DNA of 64,000 nucleotides from Palaemon carinicauda (Eukaryota; Arthropoda; Malacostraca; Decapoda; Palaemonidae): contig NC_090728.1 in the NCBI RefSeq assembly GCF_036898095.1, forward strand, positions 92,808,312 to 92,872,311, in the 5' to 3' direction. A program made the position numbers and the translations under genes. Within the stretch, counting starts at the first letter, position 1. Every line of letters begins with the position of its first letter. Positions 45,889 through 56,260 of the stretch are shown piece by piece. Under the pieces are notes generated by a model. The model did not search any database and was not told the DNA's origin. It saw only the letters and a list, made by a program, of their open reading frames with translations.

Positions 45889-47262
45889 TGATCCAACCAA
45901 GGCTGTAAGAATGATTAAGAGGTCTACATCTACTACGATTGTTACTGATTCAGCCATGGTGGATTCTTTAATAGCAGTAACAGCAATCAATCTGTCTGCA
46001 TCTTCAGTTGCCTGTTTTACTGTATAACCCTCATTGATCAGTCTAGTGGGGAGCACTGTAATAAGTCGACTCTTATTTCTCTCATTTGAAAGAAACCTGG
46101 TTTGACTTGTTTTTACAGGCATTGTTTCATCAGACGTGTCTGTTGTGGAACAAATCATTTGCCGAGCACGACCAGCACATTTTTACTTTTGTCTGCTAGA
46201 TTTTCTGGATATCCATCAAATACAACAATGGCATTTCTCTTATAGTGGTTCTTCACATATTCAGTGTACCTCTTTGGAATAGCACAAATCGTCTGTCCTC
46301 TTTGCCAAACAACTCGATGCATCAGAAATCCTCCATCAATAACAAAAGCAATATCTCCAACAATGCTTGTGTCATTAAGAGGTGCAAATAGTTCATACAT
46401 CATGGATGTCTTGGTTTTGTGCATTCCTATTTCATCAGAAGTGGACAAGGGATATGGAACTAGTTCATACTCGAAGTTAAGTTTGAATAGTTCATGTGAG
46501 GTCTTGTTGAATGAAATTCTTCTAAATAACATCTCAGGTTAAAATTGGACATGCAACATTCTATATTTTTACTCCTGTCATGGCAGCTTCTATGGGTATA
46601 ACTATTCCTCCATGGAAACTTGACTTTTGAAAAGTTACTGCCAATAATATTTTACATCGAAACTACTCCAGCATCATAAGCATTAAGAGGATTTGTTTCT
46701 ATATATCCAGTTACTATTGTGCTTATTGACATAATGCCATCAAAATTTGGAAATGGTGGGTCGGATAAGAACCAACCTACAAAGTGCTGAAGATCTTCAT
46801 TGTCTCTTGAAATGTAAGCCTTTCTGGCATCTGTATGCTGCTCTCCTGTATTGTAAGGAATATCACAATGCTCCTCAAATTGATAGGTATTCCAAGAACC
46901 CATCTGGTTAGCACAGTCTGACATTAATCTTCCATGGGTCAATCCAACAGAACTCTTCATGGAACGCACCAGTCTGTTCAATGGTCATGTCATACCAAAG
47001 TTTTCCCAACCCTCCTATTGTAAAATAACCCTTTTGAACATAATCTTCATATTCCTTTGGGTTATGCAGTCCTTCAGGTCTAACATGTATTGTAGATACA
47101 ACTGAACTGATCTTGCATACAAGAAATGACCACTGGCATGAAAATAGGGTAGTACCTTTTGAATTGTTTCCGGGCGTAGTTTCCTGTTACCTGATTGCTC
47201 AGGTTCAATAAACTGTTTTACCAATGTTATCATTCTAAAATTCTTTATCCAGAGTTTTGCAG
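45105..47262 (-). pseudogene. Fossil PIN/FEN1-like gene, C-terminal part
   Basis: The C-terminal half of a large protein of a widespread, unnamed invertebrate family, recognised by motif order. 'KLWIKNFRMITLVKQFIE' and 'LPYFHASGHFLYARS' (47260-47080); 'RSMKSSVGLTHGR' (46970); 'VIDGGFLMHRVVWQRG' (about 46345); 'AIVVFDGYPEN' (about 46215); 'ATEDADRLIAVTA' (about 46000); '[13 protein letters not shown]' (about 45925). The DGG, FDG, E-D-AD and D-x-D pattern is that of FEN1/PIN-type metal-dependent nucleases. Then '[14 protein letters not shown]' (about 45690) and a Cys-poor remnant of a Cys-rich tail ('NLLNIVSCKYAKGC'). Several frameshifts and a 90-bp (TA)n insertion kill it. Confidence 0.7.
45794..45884. 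repeat. (TA)n expansion inside the fossil gene
   Basis: About 90 bp of pure TA between the 'DLLIILTAL' segment and the 'LHAFSG' segment of the fossil gene. It replaces or interrupts coding sequence. Confidence 0.95.
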
Positions 47263-47274
47263 CCTGAAAGCCAC

Positions 47275-47773
47275 CCGTTGGTGGTGTCTTGGACTTGGTA
47301 GACTTGGACTTCTTAGGAGTCACGGTTTTACGGGGAGCAATATGAACATCAGGAGCCGTCGAGGGTCCGGGGACCGGTGACGTTGATACTGGCAAAGCTG
47401 AAGACTTATAAGTACGTAGTGGCTTCACCTTGGGTCGTACGGGGACAGAGGGATCCCGAGGAGAAGCCTTAGGCTTATCAAAGCCGAGAAAGGAAGAGGT
47501 AGAAGAAGGAGTAGGAGAGAAAAGGGTTTCCACCAACTCGGCACCACTTACCTGCTCGTCCATGGGTTCTACGTCTATATCTAGATCTGCCACCTCCAGC
47601 GGTAAGAGGGGTTCATCCTCCGCGGAAATGGTTGCTCTGACTTCTTCAATTAAGGGAGCAGCAACTTCCGGAGAGACTGCTGCAGTTGTCGAGCCTGGGA
47701 AGAGACGGGAGGCCATGTCTCCATCGAGGAGATAGGGTGCGCCAGACGGGGCATTCCTGCCGAAGCCCGACAC
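47275..47773 (-). pseudogene. Truncated gag-like frame
   Basis: A minus-strand frame from 47773, fused at its end into the fossil gene frame. The first about 165 codons are acidic ('VADLDIDVEPMDEQVSGAEL') then Pro/Ser/Lys-rich ('TPKKSKSTKSKTPPTGGF'), in the style of a DIRS gag N-terminus. At about 47262 it runs in frame into 'AKLWIKNFRM' of the fossil gene, an accidental chimaeric frame. The start ATG at 47773 follows leader sequence. Confidence 0.55.
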
Positions 47774-47799
47774 CCAAGGACGAAGAGCAGCCCTTGCCG

Positions 47800-49924
47800 A
47801 CCGAAGAGAATCATCATCAGCCTGAAAGATTTGTAGTGATTAGTGATGCAGGAGAGGGATCGCTCTCCGAAATATACAATGTATATAATATTAATGGCCA
47901 AATTAATGTCTGCAAAAGATAAACAAGGAACAAAAGGAAAACCCACTTACATCATCGTTCAGGAGTATTGAGGACAACTTGTAACAGAGCGTGCACAAAT
48001 CCGGGAACCAAACCATGTAAGAGGCTTGTCCCGGTTCCCGGATAAAGGAGATGGCGCTATGTGCATGTGACCGACAGAGGTCATGTCCAACGGGGTCGTT
48101 GAACGAGGCAGCGCATCCTTGGGCAGTACAACGGACCTTCTGTAAAAGAAAGGAGACATAAGTCTGGATGTTCCTTGAGACTCTGGTAAGGGATTAAAAA
48201 TCTACTAACAGAGCTTAGTATAATGGAACATGCGTGCTTATGGGAATTCAGTGATTGAGAGCCGGAGCTCCATATTAAAATACATTAAATATAAAAGTTC
48301 CTGCACCGGAGTGTGCCGGAGCAATGGAAATGGGACCGTATCACTATAAAAAGGATAATAATCAAATAAGAATAAAGAATCTAACGCAATCTGCCGAACC
48401 TCTGAGGGTCGGGGAAGCAGTGACAGGCCCGTAAGAATAAATTATAAAACACGAGCCGTAGCTAAAGGCTAAGGCTAATATAATAGTTAAGCGTATTGGT
48501 GATCTCCGGTGAAGCCGGAGGTCGATGAAAGGTCCTGAATAATTCAATTGTGAATAATAATTCAATTGTGAATAATAATGGATATTTGTGTGGATATGGC
48601 CGTGGCCTGAGACCGGAGTAAGGGCCACCGGAGGGTCGTATCTAAACAATATATGAAGGCCGTCCCAGAGGGTTGTATCTAAACAATATATAACAATAGT
48701 TCCAAACTCATTGAGAATCCCTCATGGCGGAGTAGAACTCAAGGCGGAGTGGAAAAATGTTGAGAACTACTCCCAAGCCGTAACGGGGAGAGGACGGAAC
48801 TCGGGACCTATTAAATAACGCTAACTATTTGAATAGTAACCATAAACTAAATAACTCGTAAGCTATCATACACCCGTAGAGGGAGGGGGGGGAGGGAGAA
48901 CTCGTTGAACGCACAAAACGGAAAACGGGAAATCCACTCACCCACCCGAGGTTAAGAAAGAAAACGAGAGAAAGGGGTAACTCGTGACTGAGAACAGAAA
49001 ACGGGAACACCAATCTCTCGCTCCCGTGGTTACAATATCAGAACCTAATAAACACACAACACTATTATAAACGTATAATAATAATATTGTAACATCAATA
49101 CAAAACTACGAACGAAGAATAACGTCTGCTAAAACCTAAATTAAAGGGATATAGTCGACTGACAGACGCCTCGGGGCGCGGGTACTAAACTATAATAAAG
49201 CTAGAACGCTATTCTTGTTCGCAGATTGGACTTGCTAGCAAAAAGTACCATGGGAAATTAATAACGACAATAATAATGATGGTTCAAAAAGGCATAAGGC
49301 CAGGGACTCAACCAAGAACCTAAGTGACAGAGTACCAAACGGGCAAGACTAAGATGAACTCCCAGCAAGACAAGGGAAAAAAACAATGGCCGCCGACGAC
49401 GCGGACGGGCCCAGATGGTAGTGATAAAACAGACTATACTGGGTAGATGACAAAAGCCCGGTACTACAAAAAGCTGTCAAAACAAACTATGGTACTTAAC
49501 ATTGGAATGGGTGAAGATGGAGCTTCGGTCATGACGAAATAAATCCACAAGAGTGAAAATGCCGAGAGCACAAAAATATACACACTCGCTAGCAAGTCCA
49601 AAGTAGAAAGATGTTGTTCAGATGGCGCTCGCGTCGGGGCGTGGCTCTGGTAGCTTAGCTGGTGCCTCTGTATCGGCCCATCCCTTTGACGAAGGAATTA
49701 GCTAAATGGAAGACAGCCTGTGAATAGTGGTTTTCACGCGCCTTTGGTTTATACACGACACCCACAAGGTGCTCGCGCGAGGGTAGTAACCTCTGCATTC
49801 CATGCTTTTATCTTTCTCTGGTATAATTGGAAGGTTTTATCAGAAAAGGTATATTAGAAGGACCCCTTTTCACCGGCCGCCACAGGTCTCTCCCCAGAAA
49901 TAGATTTTTTCTTCGTCAAAATTC
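47800..49924 (-). other. Leader of the DIRS-like fragment
   Basis: About 2.1 kb of non-coding, purine-rich sequence on the + strand with scattered 'ccggag' words and short direct repeats ('aattcaattgtgaataataa' twice near 48541 and 48556; 'tatctaaacaatatata' near 48638 and 48668). The 49680-49915 end matches 12430-12640 inverted. Confidence 0.6.
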
Positions 49925-49944
49925 CTTTATCCAGAGTTTTGCAG

Positions 49945-50001
49945 TTGCACCTTTACTCTTCATCAAACTCAGTGTACCATTAAACTTGCAAAGCACATTT
50001 T
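49945..50001 (-). pseudogene. Fossil gene, 19-codon middle piece
   Basis: Stranded between two insertions. The minus strand reads 'VLCKFNGTLSLMKSKGATAK', which links 'DNEVLQN' (ends at 56261) to 'LWIKNFRMI' (starts in the duplicated 20 bp). Its frame fits both neighbours once the insertions are removed. Confidence 0.8.
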
Positions 50002-50195
50002 TCAATATTAAACTTACCCGATGATCATATAGCTGTCAGCTCTGCTGCCCGACAGAAAAACCTACGGGCGGAATACGCCAGCGATCGCTATACAGGTGGG
50101 GGTGTACATCAACAGCGCCATCTGTCAAGTAGGTACTCAAGTACTCGATGTCAACAAAGAACCAATTTTCTCTCTGTCGTGCCACTGGCAAGACC
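50002..50195 (+). repeat. DIRS-2 left terminus and inverted repeat
   Basis: 'caatattaaacttacccg' then 'atgatcatatagctgtcagc' through 'caaagaaccaattttctc'. The complement is found at 56050-56220 with about 3% mismatch. Confidence 0.9.
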
Positions 50196-51342
50196 TACCT
50201 AATACACTGTTACTAACTGGATTTGTTTTCACAACTATTTGGTGAAGTACACTATTCCAGTTTTGAGCTTTCGCTATGCAGGGGTTTTATCTTCATTTCA
50301 AAACTTGAACTCGTTCTGGATAGATTTTTTTTTGGTGACAAAGAGAGTATGGACTCTCTTTCACTTTTAAATGGCCGACCCTTCCCTTAGACGGAAGTGT
50401 GTTTAGGTTTTTAGTAATTTTGCTTAACACGTTATAGATCTTTATATTTTATATCTCTCCGCCTTTATTAGGCCTCTTCGATTAACTTTCCTTTTATTAT
50501 AAACATATAAAAATAAATTTTTATGTTTTGTTTTTTTGCGACCTTTCCTTTTAGTAGGCGGTCCTAACTTGGAACCGAAGTTAATCAACGTTGAGCCCGT
50601 TATATCGTATTTAACCTTTAAAGAATTTAAAACTTTTTAAATTTAATGTTTTATGAAAGAATTTCTTTGATAGTCTCGTACTGTTTTCAAAGATGAACTA
50701 ACGTTTAGTTTTTTTAGTCTACGCAGTTGTTGACGTTCAGGACGTTCAACTTGCGCTCTATCATTACGATAGAGAGAGAGTGTATCACGGTTTCACTTTG
50801 CAGTAAGAGTAAACCTATTCTAGCGTTTTGTTCATTCTTTCTTAGCTTAAATGGTTTAAATTCTAAATTAAAGGAACTTTTTATTTGGAAAACCTTTCAG
50901 TTTTTTCCTTTAGCAAATAACATGTTTTGACGATATATAATTGGGCTCTTCTCTCAGGTGCGAAATCTAGAGAGAAAGAGAGAGATAGAGACGGAGGGAG
51001 AGAGAGGAGATAAAACGTTTCGTTCAAGCGGGTAACGTCGTTCTCGTTTTACTCTCCTCCCTAGTCGCTGTAGGGGAAGAAGGTAAAACGTTTCTAGGGT
51101 TTTATTCTTGTTCCCAGGCTATGTGCGGTGAGAGATTGTAAACGTAGTTTATTTGATCTAGTGTTTAGTCTCTTTCCCAGCCACTGAATTCTTTATCTTT
51201 ATATATGTTTTCTGTTGCATTATACGACTGTTTTCGCAATTACTACCTTTTATGAAGGGTAGGATTGCGTGGTTCAGGTAGAAATCAGTAAAAGTTTCGA
51301 TTTCAGTGAAATAAGTGCAAAACAGAAAATCAAAGTGATAAA
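50196..51342 (+). other. DIRS-2 5' leader
   Basis: AT-rich non-coding leader with GA-rich stretches at 50770-50782 and 50970-51014. No gene seen. Confidence 0.6.
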
Positions 51343-53395
51343 GTGATATGCGCAAAGTGTTACAGTGTTGCGTCCGAGGGTTCGTCTGTTCGTGCCTGTC
51401 GTTCACCTAGTCCGGGACCTCTTGCAAGCTCCCAAGCCCAGGGGAGAAGTAATGTCGAACGACTTATGGGTTCCTCAGGCCTTGATCAGCGAACAGACGT
51501 TTTTCCCTCCGTGGTTTCGGGCGTATCTACCCAAGATCGCCCCACCCACACAAAGACGAGAGAGCCCATTTACTTCTCGTCTGCGGAAGAGGTTTCTCGT
51601 AAGAAACCTTGGACCAAGGTCTCGCAGCTTATTAAGTGCAAGTCGGTCCCTTCCGCGCAAGTCCAACGGCCCAGGTGTAGCCACTGGGTCAGTTCGGACT
51701 CGCTGCAGTCATCCGACGACTGCACACCTCCCAAGAGAGGCAAGGTGGTACCGCAACAGGCAGTAACTCCGTCTGTTGCCGCACCCGCTGTTTTAGACCC
51801 TCAGTCACAACGGACAGTAGCTCCATCTGTTGCCGCTTTTGTAGACCCTGAGTGGTCTTTACTGCAGTCTATGCAGACTCAGTTAGCTGCGTTTATGCAG
51901 GAGTTTCGTGCGGAGAAGGTTAACGCTGCACCCGTTAGCCTACAACCTGCCACGGTTGTGCGCCCAGCTCACGCTGAGGCTGCCTGCTCCCACACTCCGG
52001 CTGCGGAGAGGTTGGCGCTGCACCCGTTAGCCTACAACCTGCCACGGTTGTGCGCCCAGCAGACGCTGAGGCTGCCTGCTCCCACACTCCGGCTGTGAGA
52101 GCTCCTCCACCCATGCGCAGTCGACCCTGCCAGACGCATGCTGACTCCCACAGACGCACGGAGCACTCCGTTGCCGTGCGTGAGCTACCACAACAACAGG
52201 AGGGTGGAGTTAAGCTGCCGTGTTTTGACACGGTGCGTCAGCCTCCGCAACCCACTGTGGTTACCGCCACTCACCCGCAGCAGACTAGTCAGTCAGGAGT
52301 TGAGGCTTCCCCACACAGCTTTGGTTGTTGCCAGCTCACAGGTCAAGCAGTTACATGACGTTGCCTTCTGGTCTGCTACTAATGCACCTGTGCTGTATGT
52401 TCTCACGCACCTGTTGTGGTTGACAGTTCAGTTTTTTGACAGTTCACAGACTGTCAAGCAGTTACATAACGTTGCCTTCTGGTCTGCTGCTAATGCACCA
52501 GTGCTGTATGTCCTCACGCACCTGTTGTGGTTGACAGTTCAGTTTTTGACAGTTCACAGACTGTCAAGCAGTTACATAACGTTGCCTTCTGGTCTGCTGC
52601 TTATGCACCAGTGAGACCCTCACTGAGATAACCTAGCTTTTCTCGGACAAGGTTCCTGTGGATGAGAAAGTGCTGTTCTCCCTCCTACTGATATTCCTTT
52701 GAGGACTCTGTCATTTGGAGAGGAGCCTTAAGCTGCTTAGCCTCCTATGGACTTTAATTAAAGCATAACAAGGCTTCCAGGGATGGTAAATGGTTCCGCT
52801 TCAGTCGCTAACCCCGTCTGTTGCCACACCTGCTCCCGTAGACCCTAATGGGCTTTGCTGCAAGACATGCAGTCCAAGCTTGTGTCCTTGATAGAGGACT
52901 TTTTACGGAGAAGAACCTTCTGGCCAACAACCTTCCTACCGGTTGGTTGTGCGCCCTGTTGACACTGAGGTATCCTACTCGCGTCCGCCAGTTGAGGTGG
53001 TTCCTCCACCGATGCGACCCAGTGTGGGTTGCCAGTCGCACATTGACGTTAAGCGACGCTCGGAGGTGGTTGTTGAGGTGTGTCACTAGGAAGACGTTCA
53101 ACAACCAGCAGAGGTGACTTGTTGTGACGCAGTGCGTCAACCTCAGCAACCCGGTAGGGTGTTGACTGCACAACCCAGACAGTCTAGACAGTTTCGGGTT
53201 GACGCTGTACTTCCTCACGTCCCCATGGTTGACAGTTCACAGACTGTGCAGCAGTACCATGATATTGCGTCCGGCTCCGTCACGCATCCACCAGTGCGAC
53301 CGGATTCAGCGAGTCAGACGTTGCCCACTCCGTTGCCGTTTCCTCATCAGTTTCGGATAAGGAACCCTCTGATGAGGACGTTGCTGAACTAGACG
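51343..53395 (+). pseudogene. DIRS-2 gag-like region with tandem repeats
   Basis: An open frame of 251 codons (51343-52098), Ser/Pro/Gln-rich ('TLRLPAPTLRL' at its end), followed by broken Val/Gln/Pro-rich sequence to about 53395. Two repeat arrays lie inside. A 92-bp duplication has 'gctgcacccgttagcctaca' at 51925 and 52017. A 110-bp unit has 'caagcagttacat' at 52344, 52455 and 52565. Both unit lengths change the reading frame, so the array itself disrupts the protein. Assigned to gag by position. Confidence 0.65.
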
Positions 53396-54342
53396 ATCAA
53401 CCCCCAGCCCTGCTATCCATCCAGAAGATGCTGAAGAAGGAACGCTGCCCTGTCAGGCTGTGGATGAGTCTGGTAAGGACACTGTCATCCGTGGTTCTTT
53501 TGTGTCACTTGGAAGACTACACCTCCGTCCTCTTCTGTATCATCTAGCTTTTCACTGGAAAAAGGACAAGACGCTAGAAGCGGTCTCGATCCCGGTTTCC
53601 GGAAAGATAAAGTCTGGTCTGACTTGGTGAAAGGACTTTATCAACCTTAGAAAGGGTCTTCCCCTGACTGTTCAGACTCCCAACCACGTTCTCTTCTCGG
53701 ACGCATCGGACGTAGGCTGGGGTGCGACATTAGGCGGTAGGGAATGCTCGGGATTTGGAACTCGAGTCAAAGGACAATGCATTTCAACTGCAAGAAGCTA
53801 CTGGCAGTACGTCTGACCTGGAAAAGCTTCAGGTCTCTCCTTCAAGGCAAAGTGGTGGAGGTGAACTCGGACAACACCCGGCTTTGACGTACATCTCCAA
53901 GCAAGGAGGGACCTACTCTCTGACATGGTACGAGATCGCAAGGGACCTCCTCACCTGGTCAACAGGTCTAGACTTTTCACTAGTAACGAGGTTCATCCAA
54001 GGCAACTTGAATGTCATAGCAGATTGTCTCAGTAGGAAGGGACAAATAATTCCAACAGATTGGACCCTCCACAAGGATGTATGCAAGAGACTTTGGGCCA
54101 CCTGGAGCCAGCCAACCATAGATCTCTTCGCAACCTCGATGACCAAGAGGCTCCCAATAGTTTGCTCACCTATCCCGGACCCAGCAGTAGTTCATATAGA
54201 TGCCTTTCTACTAGATTGGTCACATCTAGATCTATATGCATTCCCTCCGTTCAAGATTGTCAACAAGGTACTGCAGAAGTTCGCCTCTCACGAAGGGACA
54301 AGGTTGACGCTAGTTGCTTCCCTCTGGCCCGCGAGAGAATAA
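53396..54342 (+). pseudogene. DIRS-2 RT remnant and RNase H/connection
   Basis: It begins with a short RT thumb remnant (about 53400-53560). 'VLFSDASDVGWGA' follows (about 53690-53730, first RNase H aspartate), then an open 195-codon frame (53755-54342) with 'RFIQGNLNVIADCLSR' (last RNase H Asp), 'TDWTLHKDVCKRLWATW' and 'DLYAFPPFKIVNKVL', as in other DIRS elements. The RT fingers and palm, including YLDD, are absent between gag and here. Confidence 0.75.
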
Positions 54343-54599
54343 CTCACCGAGGTACTTCGATGGCTAGTAGACGTTCCCAGAACACTTCCCCTAAGGGTGG
54401 ACCTTCTACGTCAGCCACGCGTTAAGAAGGTACACCAAGGCCTCCACGCTCTTCGTCTGACTGCCTTCAGATTATCGAAAGACTCTCGAGAGCTAGAGGC
54501 TTTTCGAAGGAGGCAACCAGAGCGTTTGCTAGAGCAAGGAGAACATCCACCCTTAGAATCTACCAATCGAAGTGGGAAATCTTCCGAAACTGGTGCAAG

Positions 54600-55490
54600 T
54601 CAGTATCCGTATCCTCGACCAGTACCTCTGTAACTCAAATAGCTGACTTTCTCTTATATCTGAGGAAAGAACGATCTCTTTCAGCTTCCACTATCAAGGG
54701 TTACAGAAGCATGTTGGCATCAGTCTTCCGTCACAGAGGCTTAGATCTTTCCAACAATAAAGATCTACAAGACCTCCTTAAGTCTTTTGAGACCACGAAG
54801 GAGCGTCGTTTGGTTACACCTGGTTGGAATTTAGACGTGGTACTAAGATTCCTTATGTCAGACAGGTTCGAACTGCTTCAATCAGCCTCCATGAAAGATC
54901 TCACCTTTAAGACTCTTTTCCTGATATGCTTAACCACAGCTAAAAGAGTCAGTGAGATTCATGCCTTCAGCAAGAACATCGGATTCTCATCCGAAACGGC
55001 TACATGTTCTACAACTTGGTTTTCTAGCCAAACACGAGCTGCCTTCTCGGCCTTGACCAATATCGTTCGATATTCCAAACTTATCGCATGGTTTGAAATG
55101 AACTAGAAAGAGTATTATGTCCTGTAAGAGCTCTTAAGTTCTATTTAAAAACCTTTACGAGGCCCGTCTGAAGCTTTATGGTGTTCAGTTAAGAATCCAT
55201 CTTTGCCTTTGTCAGAGAATTCTTTATCCTATTTTATCAGACTGTTAATACGAGAAGCTCATTCCCATCTGAATGAGGAAGACCAAGCTTTGCTGAAGGT
55301 AAGGACACACGAAGTTAGAGCTGCCGCAACTTCCGTGGCCTTTAAACAAAATAGATCTCTGCAAAGTATATTCGACGCAACCTATTGGAAAAGCAAATCA
55401 GTGTTCGCGTCTTTTATCTTAAGAATGTCCAGTCTCTTTACGAGACCTGCTACACTCTGGGACCATTCGTAGCAACGAGTGCAGTAGTGG
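54600..55490 (+). pseudogene. DIRS-2 tyrosine recombinase, frameshifted
   Basis: 'STIKGYRSMLASVFRHRG' (N-terminal DNA-binding part), 'LICLTTAKRVSEIHAF' (catalytic Arg) and, after broken sequence at about 55000-55200, 'VRTHEVRAAATSVAF' (His-x-x-Arg) and 'YWKSKSVFASF'. The nucleophile Tyr lies one frame over: the 55385 frame reads 'VFYLKNVQSL'. So one base has been lost just before the catalytic codon, near 55410. Several other breaks exist. Confidence 0.75.
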
Positions 55491-55943
55491 TGAGGGCTCC
55501 ACCACTACAATTCCCTAATTCCATAACCTTTTTAATCTTTCTCTTGAAATGTTTTATTATTGTTTTGGGTTGTCCGGAAGGCTAAGAAGCCTTTCGCATC
55601 CTACTTGATTTGGCGGGTGGTCAAAGTCATTTCTTGAGAAGCGCCTAGATTAGAGGTTTTGATGAGGACCTTTAGTATGAGTTGCAACCCTTCATACTTC
55701 AGCTCCTAGGAGTCGCTCAGCATCCTATGAGGATCGCGAGGCTCAGTAAGGAAGACGTACTTAAAAAGGCAGAGTAATTGTTCAAGTCGACTTCCTTACC
55801 AGGTACTTATTTATTTTATGTTTGTTATTTTGAATAACTGCTAAAATAAAATACGGAATACTTAGCTCATAATAATGTCAACATGTAATGCTGGTCTCTA
55901 CCCACCCCCCTGGGTGTGAATCAGCTATATGATCATCGGGTAA

Positions 55944-56000
55944 GTTTAATATTGAAAAATGTTATTTTCCTTAGTAAAATAAATTTTTGAATATACTTAC
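55944..56000 (+). repeat. DIRS-2 internal complementary region
   Basis: Its complement reads right terminus '...actaaggaaaata', then ACATTTT, then left terminus 'tcaatattaaac'. It matches 56216-56260 without mismatch and 49995-50015 without mismatch. It records the junction of the circular intermediate. Confidence 0.9.
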
Positions 56001-56260
56001 CCGATGATCATAAATTAAAGGACCCACCCATCCTCCCCAATAGAGACCTAGTGGACAGAGGAGAAAATTGGTTCTTTGTTGACATCGAGTATTTGAGTAC
56101 CTACTTGACAGATGGCGCTGTTGATGTACACCCCCACCTGTATAGCGATCGCTGGCATATTCCGCCCGTAGGTTTTTCTGTCGGGCAGCAGAGCTGACAG
56201 CTATATGATCATCGAGTAAGTATATTCAAAAATTTATTTTACTAAGGAAAATAACATTTT

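Larger units (their letters stand above)
47263..49924 (-). mobile_element. 5' fragment of a DIRS-like element with 20-bp duplication
   Basis: It is inserted in the fossil gene and flanked by CTTTATCCAGAGTTTTGCAG at 47243-47262 and 49925-49944. On the minus strand it begins with a DIRS-type terminus (49920: 'tttgacgaagaaaaaatc' then 'tctggggagagacctgtgg'). A leader of about 2 kb follows, then the beginning of a gag-like frame, and it stops abruptly at 47263. The 3' part of the element is therefore missing, whereas LINE truncation removes 5' ends. The 20-bp direct repeat looks like a true target duplication, which is not the DIRS integration mode. Confidence 0.75.
49995..56260 (+). mobile_element. 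DIRS-2: DIRS element inserted in the fossil gene
   Basis: About 6.26 kb on the plus strand, with inverted terminal repeats (about 50007-50190 and 56050-56225) and an ICR at 55944-56000. A gag-like region (51.3-53.4 kb) is followed by RNase H/connection (53.68-54.34 kb) and recombinase (54.6-55.5 kb). The RT palm is missing, so it is internally deleted. The heptamer ACATTTT lies at both junctions (49995-50001, 56254-56260), once in the reconstructed empty site and once in the ICR. Confidence 0.9.
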
